A program made the position numbers and the translations under genes. Positions 26,801 to 38,056 of a stretch of 64,000 nucleotides of DNA are shown here, piece by piece (within the stretch, counting starts at the first letter, position 1; each line of letters opens with the position of its first letter). Below the pieces are notes generated by a model that saw nothing but the letters and a program-made list of their open reading frames with translations, did no database searches and was not told where the DNA came from. The stretch comes from Patiria pectinifera (lineage: Eukaryota; Echinodermata; Asteroidea; Valvatida; Asterinidae): the NCBI GenBank assembly GCA_029964075.1, contig CM057147.1, forward strand, positions 21,535,513-21,599,512, written 5' to 3'.

Positions 26801-29800
26801 AAAGTGTGAAATTATGCTTAGTCCAATGGTACGGACTGCTCACTCTCAATCTGAAGGTTGTGGGTTCAAATCCAAGGTGGGAATTTAACATTTTAAAAAT
26901 TTTATTTCTTTTTGGGTAAATTGAAACTTTATTGTCAATTTCGTAACCACTAAAAAGTGTGAAATTATGCTTAGTCCAATGGTACGGACTGCTGACGCTA
27001 AGTTTGGAGGTTGCAAGTTCAAATCCAGGGTGGAAATTTTACATTTTTAAATTTCATTTCTTTTTGGGTAAATTGAAACATTACAGTTAATTTCATCACC
27101 ACTAAAAAAGTGCGAAATATTGCTTAGTGCAGTGGCTCAGACTGCTGACACTAAATCTGAAGGTTGCAGGTTCAAATCCAGGGTTGAAATTTTATATTTT
27201 AAAATTTTATTTCTTTTTGGGTAAATTGAAACTTTATAGTTAATTTCGTAACCACAAAAAGCATGAAATCATGCTTAGTGTAGTGGTTCAGACTGCTGAC
27301 TCTAAATCTGAAGGTTTGCGGGTTCAAATCCAGGATGGGAATTTTTCATTTTAAAATTTTATTTCTTTTGGGGTAAATTGAAACTTTATAGTTAATTTTG
27401 TAATCACTAAAAAGTGTGAAATGATGTGTAGTCCAATGGTATGGACTGCTGACTCTAAATCTGGAGGTTGTCAGTTCAAATCCAGGGTGGGAATTTTACA
27501 TTTTAAAATTTGATTTCTTTTTGGGTAAACTGAAACTTTATAGGTAATTTCGTAACCACAAAAAGTGAGAAATTTTGCTTAGTGCAGTGGTTTAGACTGC
27601 TGACTCTCAATCGGAAGGTTGTGGGTTCAAATCCAGGGTGGGAATTTTATATTTTAAAATTTTATTTGTTTTGGGTTAAATTGAAACTTTATAGTTAATT
27701 TCGTAACCACAAAAAGCATGAAATCATGCTTAGTGCAGTGGTTCAGACTGCTGACTCTAAATCTGAAGGTTGTGGGTTCAGATCCAGGATGGGAATTTTA
27801 GATATTAAAATTTTTTTGGGGGGGGGGGGTAAATTGAAACTTTATAGTCAATTTCATTACCACTAAAAAGTGTGAACTTACGCTTAGTGCAGTGGTATGG
27901 ACTGCTGACTCTAAATCTGAAGGTTGCAGGTTCAAATCCAGGGTGGGAATTTTAAATTTTAAAATTTTATTTCTTTTGTGGTAAATTGAAACTTTATAGT
28001 TAATTTCGTAACCACTAAAAAGTGTGAAATTATGCTTAGTCCAATGGTACGGACTGCTGATGCTAAGTTTGGAGGTTGCGGGTTCAAATCCAGGGTGGGA
28101 ATTTTACATTTTTAAATTTCATTTCTTTTTGGGTAAATTGAAACATTACAGTTAATTTCGTCACCACTAAAACAGTGTGAAATATTGCTTAGTGCAGTGG
28201 CTCAGACTGCCGACTCGAAATCTGAAGGTTGCAGGTTCAAATCAAGGGTTGAAATTTTATATTTTAAAATTTTATTTCTTTTTGGGTAAATTGAAACTTT
28301 ATAGTTAATTTCGTAACCACAAAAAGCATGAAATCATGCTTAGTGTAGTGGTTCAGACTGCTGACTCTAAATCTGAAGGTTTGCGGGTTCAAATCCAGGA
28401 TGGGAATTTTTCATTTTAAAATTTTATTTCTTTTGGGGTAAATTGAAACTTTATAGTTAATTAATTTGTCACCACAAAAAGCATGAAATTATGCTTAGTG
28501 CAGTGGTTCAGACTGCTGACTCTAAATCTGTAGGTTGTGGGTTCAAATCCAGGGTGGGAATTTAACATTTTAAAATTTTTATTTCTTTTTGGGTAAATTG
28601 AAACTTTATAGTTAATTTCGTAACCACTAAAAAGTGTGAAATTATGCTTAGTCCAATGGTACGGACTGCTGACTCTAAATCTGGAGATTGTGGGTTCAAA
28701 TCCAGGGTGGGAATTTTACATTTTCAAATTTTATTTCTTTTGGGGTAAATTGAAACTTTATAGTTAATTTTGTAATCACCAAAAAGTGTGAAATGATGCT
28801 TAGTCCAATGGTATGGACTGCTGACTCTAAATCTGGAGGTTGCGGGTTCAAATCCAGGGTGGGAATTTTACATTTTTAAATTTCATTTCTTTTTGGGTAA
28901 ACTGAAACTTTATAGTTAATTTCGTAACCACAAAAAGTGTGAAATTATGCTTAGTGCAGTGGTTTAGACTGCTGACTCTAAGTTTGGAGGTTGCGGGTTC
29001 AAATCTAGGGTGGGAATTTTACATTTTTAAATTTCATTTCTTTTTGGGTAAATTGAAACATTACAGTTAATTTCGTCACCAGTAAAAAAGTGTGAAATAT
29101 TGCTTAGTGCAGTGGCTCATACTGCTGACTCTAAATCTGAAGGTTGCAGGTTCAAATCCAGGGTTGAAATTTTATATTTTAAAATTTAATTTCTTTTTGG
29201 GTAAACTGAAACTTTATAGTTAATTTCGTAACCACAAAAAGCATGAAATCATGCTTAGTGCAGTGGTTTAGACTGCTGACTCTAAATCTGAAGGTTGTGG
29301 GTTCAAATCCAGGGTGGGAATTTTATATTTTAAAATTTTATTTCTTTTGGGGTAAATTGAAACTTTATAGTTAATTTCGTAACCACAAAAAGCATGAAAT
29401 CATGCTTAGTGCAGTGGTTCAGACTGCTGACTCTAAATCTGAAGGTTGCCGGTTCAAATCCAGGGTGGGAATTTTAAATTTTAAAATTTTATTTATTTTG
29501 TGGTAAATTGAAACTTTATAGTTAATTTCGTAACCATTAAAAAGTGTGAAATTATGCTTAGTCCAATGGTACAGACTGCTGACGCTAAATCTGGAGGTTG
29601 CGGGTTCAAATCCAGGTTGGGAATTTAACATTTTAAAAATATTATTTCTTTTTGGGTAAATTGAAACTTTATAGTCAATTTCGTAACCACTAAAAGGTGT
29701 GAAATTATGCTTAGTCCAATGGTACAGACTGCTGACGCTAAATCTGGAGGCTGCAGGTTCAAATCCAGGTTGGGAATTTCACATTTTAAAATTTGATTTC

Positions 29801-30440
29801 TTTTTGGGTAAATTGAAACATTATACTTAATTTCGTAACCACTAAAAAGTGTGAAATATTGCTTAGTGCAGTGGCTCAGACTGCTGACTCTAAATCTGGA
29901 GGTTGCGGGTTCAAATCCAGGTTGGGAATTTTATATTTTAAAATTTTATTTCTTTTGGGGTAAATTGAAACTTTATAAATAATTTCGTAACCACAAAAAG
30001 CATGAAATTATGCTTAGTGCAGTGGTACGGACTGCTGACTCTCAATCTGAAGGTTGTGGGTTCAAATCCAGGGTGGGAATTTAACATTTTAAAAATATTA
30101 TTTCTTTTTGGGTAAATTGAAACTTTATACTTAATTTTGTAGCCACTAAAAAGCATGAAATTATGCTTAGTGCAGTGGTTCAGACTGCTGACTCTAAATC
30201 TAAAGGTTGCAGGTTCATTCCCATGCTGGGATTTTTAGATTTCAAAATTTTATTACTTTTTAGGTAAATTGAAACTTTACAGTTAATTTCGTAACCACAA
30301 AATAGTGTGAAGTTGTGCTTAATCAAGTAATACGGACTGATGACCCTAAATCTGAACTTCTGAAGGTTGCTGGTTCAATTCCCACAGTTGGAGTTTTAGA
30401 TTTTAAAATTTTATTAATTTTGAGGTCAATTGAAACTTTA
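20885..30440 (+). repeat. tRNA-like satellite: about 60 tandem units of about 150 bp
   Basis: About 60-65 head-to-tail units of 145-153 bp. A typical unit has GTGTGAAATTATGC, an A-box-like TTAGTGCAGTGG or TTAGTCCAATGG, CTGACTCTAAATCTG (an anticodon-arm-like block), a B-box GGTTCAAATCC, then GGGAATTTT and AT-rich filler with GGGTAAATTGAAACTTTA. A- and B-boxes are spaced about as in tRNA genes, and T4 runs lie 10-20 nt after the B-box. Acceptor-stem pairing is absent, so no cloverleaf is predicted. The edge units, about 20885-21500 and 30160-30440, are the most diverged, as usual for satellites. The small open frames in the array are the repeat read through. Confidence 0.9.
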
Positions 30441-30943
30441 TATTTTTTTTCAAGTTTGAAACCAGTCCACACTGCTAGTCTAGCAAAAGCCAAAAAGTAA
30501 AAAAGCAAATACTTTTAGCTTGAAGCAAATAGTGAAAGCATTTGCTCTCATTTTTATTCACGCAAATAAAAGTTATGCTTAAAAATACGTAGTAAAAAAA
30601 AAAGCAAATGCTAGGTTTTATACATACTACCGAATGTTTCAATGTTAAAAATAATTGCATCGTTTATGTTTCAGTAATAGATATATAAAGTGTTTGAGGA
30701 CCTACGTGGATCTGTTTGGGCCTACAACGACGCCCATTCACTGAGCGGATTCGGGATTGCCCATTGAGAACTCGAAAAGATAGGAGAGACCAAGGCCAGT
30801 TTCTTTGGTAAAATTTTTCATTCAGGTAAGACAAACTTCCATGAAGACTCAACTCATTAGTTCAAGTCCCCCCCCCCCCCAACTAAGCCCTCAGACAACA
30901 CCGAGTGTACACTGTTTACAAAATATGTCCAGTTTTAAATTAG
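30441..30943 (-). other. Possible 3' UTR of the minus-strand zinc-finger gene
   Basis: No exon recognised between the end of the satellite and the stop codon at 30944. By position this would be the 3' UTR and downstream region of the gene on the minus strand. A C-run lies near 30870. A poly(A) signal was not assigned. Confidence 0.35.
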
Positions 30944-31641
30944 TTAAATGGCTTTCAGGCTGTTAGTTCTCCCACGTTTTAATAGTGGTCCCTCATTTGA
31001 CATGTCGTCTTCAAACATTCTTTTGTCGAAGCCGTCGGGGCAGAATATTTTTGGCGTGCTGTTGGAAAGAACCAATTTCAAACTTTTGTTCTCGTGAAAA
31101 TCCTGTTGCGTGACGTCACAGCCTGTGTTGTGACGTGGATGATTTGTACCTGATTGATAAACATGACCCGACACAGAGGTGGCATGTCTTGGTGATAGTC
31201 CCTCGCTTGTCAGTTGGTACAGAATGTCATTTGGTGACAACTGAATGTCCTTATCCAAAGGCAAGACATCGTGTCTCATGGTATCTCCGGGGTTATCCAC
31301 GATCTTCCCAAGCGGCTCAGAATCCTCCTCCGACGTTATCGTCATGACGACTGTCTGCTCCATGTTCCCAAGACTGTCCTCAGAGGAAGACATCATGGCC
31401 ATGTGTGAAATGTCCTGTGATTGGTCGGCCAGGTCTGGTACCAAGACTGCAGATTCGGCTGCAGATTCCTCGGGGGCTGGTTTGGATAATGCGCAGGCCT
31501 GTGCGTACAGCTGCAGCTGTGCTAGATGGTGGTGCAGCAGCTGGGTGTGCTCCTCAGACATGTGTTGCAGTAACGTTTGAAACTGGACGTGTGAATCATG
31601 GACAGCTGCTGCTTGAGTGACGTGTTTGTGTTGGACAAATA
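30944..31641 (-). CDS. Terminal exon of the unidentified zinc-finger gene
   Basis: Two AG acceptors are 6 nt apart. Use of the stronger pyrimidine-rich one (exon from 31647) puts TGA in frame as the second codon after the junction. Use of the second (exon from 31641) keeps the frame open for over 200 codons to the stop at 30944-30946. The encoded part has a His/Gln/Leu-rich helix (FQTLLQHMSEEH, LAQLQLYAQ), a Ser/Asp/Glu-rich middle and a basic end. Confidence 0.65.
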
Positions 31642-34600
31642 CTCAACCTGGAGAGCAAGAAGGATGGGCAGAGAAATTATTTGTTTACAGATGGAATTTT
31701 AATAGACCAATCCATTAGGCTCTGCCCCGTGATGTGTAACCAATCACAACCATGACAGCACACACCAAAGTCCGACATTGATGCACTTGATGATGTGTGC
31801 AGTTGGAGCATGAATGCTTAAGAAGGCACATATGTTGTTGCCCAGTTATTTAGTGCAACTAGAGTATGAGTGCAACCACGGATCTTCTACACAAGGATAA
31901 ACGACACATCTGAGCTTGTGTACAAAATGTGTGGAACGGTTTGTCTGCATACATGATATGCAGCGTCAGCGCATAGAACAACGTAGAACGTGTAGAAAAT
32001 GTAGAACAATGACAACAACAAAAGCACACCATGATCACCCACAGCTTGCTTCCTGACAGAAATCTGACCACTGAAAGAATGCAGTCGCATTAGTGTGCCT
32101 GCATTATCCTCCCTAACCTGTGGGTAGATGCTGAAGGATTCTTGGAGGGTCAGGGTTAATATTCGTACCATCTTACCTTCCCCATTGGCAGTGCTCTGAC
32201 TCGAATCATTGATGCAGGCGAACTGGTACTCGATCTGCGGCTGCTGCCCGTCAGTCTGCTCATAGCTCGGGGATGATGTGTCCATCTCCGATGGCTGCTG
32301 TGACTGGGGGACTATGAGGTGTGTTACCAGGCTGGCACTGTTGGGTGCTGGGTCGGTGTATGTGGTGAAGATCTGGTTGACATCCTGGGTAAAAATGGTG
32401 GAGTGAAGTCGTTAAGGTTGATAAAATGAGACTAAAACCTGCAGGGTTGCAAAAGATTCAATTTATGACACAAACGTGCAGTGATAAAATTAGGTTCACA
32501 ATTAATTATTTTAAAAGGCACGAAGTGTTGGCATTTGATATTATCCACCCAAATCCTTATAGAACTACCATACCTGCTCACAAGGTACATAAATTTCAAC
32601 TGATTACATTTATTTCATGGGTTTTTTTTTTCCATGCAGATTCAAGAGAACCATTACATTACAGCAACGGCATACTCAGTTGTCTTCAAGCAGCACTGAA
32701 ACTGTGAAGGCTAAAAATATGTGCATTTTCAAACATTTTAAGCCAAAACAGTGTGTCTAATCATTCTCAATAGAATGGATACTTGAGTCAAATGTTTGAT
32801 TGTGAAATTTATTTCAGAGAGTCTTTTGACCCTAAATCCCTAGCATGATTTACTAGGAACCATACCCATCCTGGCAAATTCCAACACCATATGGGAAACT
32901 GCGCACAAACATATTTCTGACTTTGATTCTGGAGGTGTGCCAACCCAATGTAAAAGACCGTCAGTTTAGGGGTACTGTACCCATCCTGACCAGTGTTCTA
33001 GCCAGGGTGAAATTATAGCGTAGGGATAATTTTGGTTCGGCGACTAATGCGAGCGCGGAGCGCGAAGCCCTTACGGCATGGGAACCGGGGCCCGCTTAAG
33101 GGCCCCGAAAAATTTTGGACTCTAGATGCTCTGTGGTGCAATCTGAGGCGATTCCCTGCCACTTTCCCCTGTTTTTTTTTTTAGCAGAAGTGTTTAAAAT
33201 TATAAGAAATTTTGTTTTATTTGTTTCAATGATTGATACTCTTGCTCCTGGAAAGTTTCTTCTGTTTTCAAATTTTAGATTATGTTTACAATGTATAAAT
33301 TGTTCCAAGATCGATGCTTTCTGATGTTTTTCTAACCATTTTTAGTAGTTCCTCAATGTTTTATAAAAAAAATGGGATTTACTTTGTCAATATTAAGGGT
33401 GAGAACAAATCGCATGAACATTTCATATTTCAAGAAGCCTTGTGTTGTGTAGCGCTGCCGTAGTAGCAGTAGTTCCGATTTTAAATTTGTAAATAAAACC
33501 ATCCGATCGGCAGGGAGAGAAAGTGTAAAACCATGGAGGTCTCAGATAGAAAAAGTCGTCGGCGATTGCAATTTCAATATGCTACAACACAATGTGAAGG
33601 AGAAATCTCATTTTTGTTATGTTAAAAAAAATATAATTGTAGATAATGACGATGAGAAATAATCACCTTGAATTGATTCCTATCCCGGCCGCGGGCGCGG
33701 CGCGGGCCAGCCCACGCCGGCGAACTACGCGACCAAATTTTCCCTCAGCATTTGAGAAAGCAACGCATTCGTGGAGCGCTAAAAAACTTGCTTTGTTGCA
33801 ATACTTGCTGATTGGTTTTGTCCTAAGAACAAACAGATCCGTTTTTACTACCAAACTTATCGAACTGTTATTATCAGCAACGAGTAGTGTAGTCAAAAAT
33901 CCAAATTTTCGACAGCGACATTCTTCGAGAAGAATTCTTCACGTGCGGCCATCTTTGAGGACGGATCCATTGATATCGTAGGGGTGCTTAACCTTTCTTT
34001 GGACATCGTTTCTCGAATAAATCCTTTACGAAAATTATGTTCCGACGTTGAAGAACTTATTTTCAAACAGTAACATGTTTCGGACTTGATAAAAAGTATT
34101 ATTTATAATTTTAGAACAGTTGAAATGCTTGTAAATATTGACCTTGGGAAAGCACACCCGATACCGCAAAATGGTGTGGTCCACAGAGCGCTCTGTACGT
34201 GACACTCTGTTGGTGACACGTACGTCCGAACGGAGCGCTGTATCTACGCAGAACAAAACAGCACGTGCTTATTGCTATCATAGCGAATGCGTGTGGCGCA
34301 GCATCTCGGTAGGGGTATCGTACGGGGTACGTACGGTGGGATCGTTGTTTATTTTTCGCTGTGTCGTACGGCCAGTGCGCAATGCTCAAAGTCGCTGCGC
34401 TTGTATTCGAACAAACGGCAGATTTTTTTTTTTCACAACCAAAATTTATAGCGTAGCGGTAGCGTAGCGGCGCGATTTAAGCGTAGCGCTTATTTCCGAA
34501 AGCGTAGCGGGTGCTAGCGCTATTTGATGCCTGGCTAGAACACTGATCCTGACAGATTCCAACAAAACATGTCGTTGGGGTTTGATGGGTTGAGTTCTGT

Positions 34601-37202
34601 TATGGTTAAAGCTATGAATAAGTCCAATGAGTTTAGGAATTCAAGCATCAGGAATTTACAACATTTTCTGAGTGAACCATGGTAGTTTAACCACATGTGC
34701 AAACATTGATCAGCTTGTTACTGTTGATGCAGTTTAAAAGGAGTAAATGTGTGCTTGGTCGATTTAATCCGAGCCGAAGGTGAGGGTAATTATCAGCACC
34801 CAGTCTCCAACCAGTTCTTAAACAGAGTGATTAATACCGACCAAACACATATTTATTCCCATGAATTCATAAATACTTTTTCGGTAAATCAAAACTTTTC
34901 GGTCAAAAAACCCCGATTTTGTTTTCAACAAATTCACTTCATGTTTTTTAAACACCCCTCTATAGCTAAATAATGGAGTGTCTAGCTCGCAAGTAAGATG
35001 TACACAACTCCTTTTATGGAGATTGGCGCGCGTTCGCACGTACTGCGTGATGTCGTGCAAGACGCACCTGGAGATTGCGTTGTTAAATTAGGACTTCTTC
35101 TTCTGTTGTACATGTATGTCCTTAGACTTGCAGCTCTGTCAAGGTGTGCCAGGCCAGTGTGTCATCCTCCAGGTTGATCAGGCGGCCGGTGTTTTGGGCA
35201 GGTGGAGATGATGTGGTCTACTGTCTGGATTGGTTCTCTGCAGTCGCAGGAAGTGCAGTCTGCCAATCCCCAGCTTTTCATGGATGTACCATAGCGTCCG
35301 ACTCCAGTCCTCAGATGGCTGAGGGTCGTCCACTGCTTTCGTGGGAGGTCTTGACCGCACACATCCTTAGGGTCGTTTATGAAGCGGTGTAGCCTAGGTA
35401 GATGGTTCTGCTGAGGTCCACCGGACTCTCCAGCTGGTTTTTACCCAGGCGGCCTTAGAGACGTCTGCCGATGTCGTGAGCAGCTTGTGGGTGTGCGTGG
35501 CAAACAGCCTGGAGCCTTGCCGGTCTCTAGCCGTTGGATGGCCAACTGGAGTTTGTGTGCCATGAAGTCGCCTGAAAGGTTGGGATCACACCCCTGCGCA
35601 TGGCACAGCTCCTTGACTCTCGCCGACGTGATTCTAGTAAAGTTCTTGTTCGCGTTGGGGAAGCGACCGTTGCTCAACAGCTGATACGCGATGGAATTTG
35701 CAGTAATTGGACATTGTGTTGGGGTTGTGGACCTACCCGTGAGTTGTTGATGGTTTGCCATGCCCGACAGCTGGAATGGGTGAAATCCATCGATTCCACA
35801 GTCTCTGTCCATCTCTGCCTTCATTTCTCATAGAGCCTACCCAAAAGATCATTGGCTGCTTTATCCCTGTCTTCGTTGGTCGTTGCTTCTTCATGGGCGC
35901 AAAGTAGATCTTCACACTCGCTATCCCAGCAGGGGACGTAGGCTGTGAATGATGCCGTGGACGATGCAGGATCTACAACACCGCAATATTTTAAGACCTG
36001 GGGAGGGATACAGTAGAAGATTGGTTTGACAATTATGACAACAGCTGACAGCCATATGCACTTTGACAAAACATGAACTATGGATCTTTTTATATGGTTC
36101 TCTTGCTGTAACTAGCACAAGTAAGCTATTGACCTGAGTTAGGACTCTTGTTCAGGCAGGGATGCAAAGTTTTTCCCGAGACATAGCCGGCGCTTGGGCA
36201 TGGCCTGTGACAATTGAGTCTATCGAACACTGATATCTGCTAAGAATAACCAGCCCAGGTATCGTTCAATTTCATAAAACTTCCACAAATGCCACTACCT
36301 TGTCCTGCTGTCCACCACCTTCTACATATCTTAATTAATCCTAACCCTGCCACATGCAGTACAGTGCATCAGGTGGAAAAGTCTGGTGCACTTTGCTGCA
36401 TTGCAGCTATCAACACTAGTGCAATAACGGGCAAGATTACCATATGCGAAGTTCACTAATTTTCCTCTGTATTGACTAACAAGCCCCCAGATAGCAATTT
36501 CATGTCATCAAAGTCAAATTGAGCAGTGAGAAAATACAAGCTTTTTCTTAGAAAACACTTACAATTTTTCAGTCCAATCTCATAGGGTTTGTACACAGGG
36601 TGTTGAGTGAACTTCGTATATGGAAATCTTTCCCAATAACGGCCAGTTTTGAAACAATGAGAGCTAATCCAATGGAATAATACCTCAGTTGTATCCTGCT
36701 GGGTTCGAGGACCACAGCACAGACTCCGAGGTAATTTGGCTTTGAGACTTTTGACCTGATGGATCTTGCTGCACTCGGCAGGCTTGTCACTTAGACAAGT
36801 GTTGCATGTTGCTGCATTTGGCAGGGTTTCTAGCCAAATTCAACTCACAAACCATTTGAAAAACATGGACCGTAAAAGTCATCTTGTAGCATGACCTGTG
36901 AAGAGAAAGTGAAAACATTGTCCTGAACCTAAAACTTATTTTTTGGGGATCCAGTCACAAGTATGTGAGAGCTTGGTCTTGTTCCCAAATGTAAACTCAC
37001 CCCCAAAGTTGATGCCTTTATCCACGTGCTTGACCCTGTAGTGCGCCTTGAGGAGAATCTCATCAGTGAAGAGACTGTCCTGGGAGCAGAATGGACAGTG
37101 CAGATGCGGAGCCTTCATCAAGGAGTGGCTACACTCCCTGTCTGTGCATTGTATGGGCGTCCAGTCTGCCTCAGCGCCTTTCATTCGCACTGATGGATGC
37201 GC
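30944..37202 (-). CDS. Partial zinc-finger protein gene, possibly disrupted (not identified)
   Basis: Three splice-supported minus-strand exons, and a fourth candidate, appear to belong to one gene. The first (37001-37202) encodes a cysteine/histidine-rich segment with CTDRECSH and HCPFCSQ followed by an HYRVKH spacing, i.e. C2H2-type zinc binding. A candidate second exon starts at 35997 (LKILRCCRSC, further zinc ligands) but runs into LINE sequence. Then come 32177-32384 and the terminal exon 30944-31641, ending in an acidic, Ser-rich tail with a basic LLKRGR patch near the stop. Phases: exon 1 ends in phase 1, whereas exon 3 starts in phase 0, so an exon of length 2 mod 3 is required between them. 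The 5' end lies outside what I can identify. It may be a nuclear regulator, but I could not name the family. It is head-to-head with MED21. Confidence 0.6.
32177..32384 (-). CDS. Internal exon of the unidentified zinc-finger gene
   Basis: Acceptor TTTTTACCCAG precedes 32384 and donor GAAG/GTAAGA follows 32177 (minus strand). It is open in phase 0 and 208 bp long, so it ends in phase 1. It encodes a polar, Gln/Ser-rich segment (starts DVNQIFTTYTDP, ends NGEG) with no recognised domain. Confidence 0.7.
32991..34545. mobile_element. Non-autonomous hAT-like element with 8-bp target duplication
   Basis: Ends are inverted: CAGTGTTCTAGCCAGG at 32991 and CCTGGCTAGAACACTG ending at 34545. The flanking 8 bp, ATCCTGAC, are duplicated exactly at 32983-32990 and 34546-34553. 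An 8-bp duplication and CAG..CTG ends fit hAT transposons. Subterminal sequence has AGCGTAGCGG-type repeats on the right. No transposase frame was recognised, so it would depend on a transposase elsewhere. It lies in an intron of the zinc-finger gene. Confidence 0.9.
34739..34862. mobile_element. Small inverted-repeat element (MITE)
   Basis: GGAGTAAATGTGTGCTTGGTCG at the left mirrors the right end (CGACCAAACACATATTTATTCC-like, two or three mismatches). The centre has GAGCCGAAGGTGAGGG, shared in type with two other hairpins of the window. Confidence 0.6.
35090..35960 (-). pseudogene. Truncated LINE with reverse-transcriptase fragments
   Basis: Minus-strand LINE blocks occur in order but in different frames: YVPCWDSECEDLL and LLGRLYEK (linker before RT); LTGRSTTPTQCP with NSIAYQLLSNGRFPN and TGKAPG (RT start); then, after a gap, PRKQWTTLSHLRTGVGR and CDCREPIQTVDHIIS.CP (C-terminal Cys/His-like tail), ending before a TAA near 35122. 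The central catalytic RT region is missing, so the copy is internally deleted and frameshifted. Similar linkers and tails are typical of non-LTR elements in invertebrate deuterostomes. Confidence 0.85.
35940..35997 (-). pseudogene. Candidate zinc-finger exon cut by a LINE
   Basis: A strong acceptor (TCCCTCCCCAG) precedes 35997. In the phase left by the upstream exon it reads LKILRCCRSC, adding Cys ligands to the preceding zinc-finger segment. After about 11-20 codons the sequence becomes LINE reverse-transcriptase coding in another frame (YVPCWDSECEDL), and the host frame meets a stop. The exact junction cannot be placed by eye. Alternatively the resemblance is chance and the real exon lies elsewhere. 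Confidence 0.4.
37001..37202 (-). CDS. Zinc-finger exon of the unidentified gene
   Basis: Acceptor CTGTAG at 37203-37208 and donor GGGG/GTGAGT at 37001/37000 (minus strand). The exon is open in phase 0 from its first base and is 202 bp long, so it ends in phase 1. It encodes paired Cys residues (IQCTDREC; LHCPFC) and a distal His pair (HYRVKH). Translation contains no stop and ends INFGG. Confidence 0.8.
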
Positions 37203-37399
37203 CTACAGTTGCAAAAAAAAATGAGACAACCGTCAAGTTTACATGTGTGATGTAAAAAAAAAATTGTAAATGTATGAAACGGCAACACCAATTAAATCTT
37301 CACAGAAGTTTTCAAAGTGGAGAGGGGGAAACAAATTAGGCCAAATAAAAAAACAAAAACATGTCTAGCGTCCCCGCCTGCTTCCTTTTTGGAGGCTGC

Positions 37400-37780
37400 C
37401 TCCTTAGGCCAAAAAAAAAAAGTCTCCGGTTTCTGGTATGGAGCTTGTCCAAAAAGTGGTGCGGCGACGCGGGTTTTTTTTTTTTTTTTACCCGACTTTT
37501 TTGCTTCAAATGTCGGCTGATGACTGCAAATGGTGCCCGACTAAACTTAGTGCAAATATATGGGAGTCCAGAGAGGCCACATAAAGCTTATTCTCGATCA
37601 TAACCCCATCTAAAAACACGTTGAAATTTCGAGCAGCAGGATTCCAGTCAAACCAGTGAGTTTGGTGGTTTTGAGACATCATCTTTCATTGAAAAAAAAA
37701 CTTTTTCATTTTGCCGACGCGCATGGCTACAGCGACACGCGCGCATACCAGAAACCGGAGACTTTTTTTTTTTTGGCGTT
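37400..37780. mobile_element. Inverted-repeat element with A/T-run ends
   Basis: GGCCAAAAAAAAAAAGTCTCCGGTTTCTGGTA at the left (37406 on) is mirrored by TACCAGAAACCGGAGACTTTTTTTTTTTGGC near 37747-37779. No coding capacity; likely a MITE. Confidence 0.65.
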
Positions 37781-38056
37781 AGGTTCTCTTTTTTTTTTAA
37801 CCAAACTTTTTAAAAAATTTCAACAGTGACATCAGTGACATTGTATCTGTTGCATCATGGAGCTATAAACACATTTCAATATAAAGCTGGTATGTAATTT
37901 GCCGGAGTCCAATGGCAGCCATTTAAAAAAAACAAAAACTGGCAGCCATCTTGAAAAATAGCCCGGTTGGGCGACCATTGGGGAGGACAAAAAAAAAAGG
38001 GTCTCCCGCTTCCTTTTTTTTTCAAAAAGCAGGACCCTAAGCATATTCTTTTGATT

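Noticed and set aside
20885-30440. Repeated open frames in the satellite (SPYHWTKHNFTLFSGYEI-type peptides)
   Set aside because: They follow the repeat period in one frame, use non-ATG starts, and have no domain; they are a by-product of the repeat.
20885-30440. CRISPR-like array
   Set aside because: The units are about 150 bp with no spacer/repeat alternation, and the DNA is animal.
34035-34467. Open frames inside the hAT-like element
   Set aside because: No transposase motif; they overlap on both strands in CpG-rich filler.
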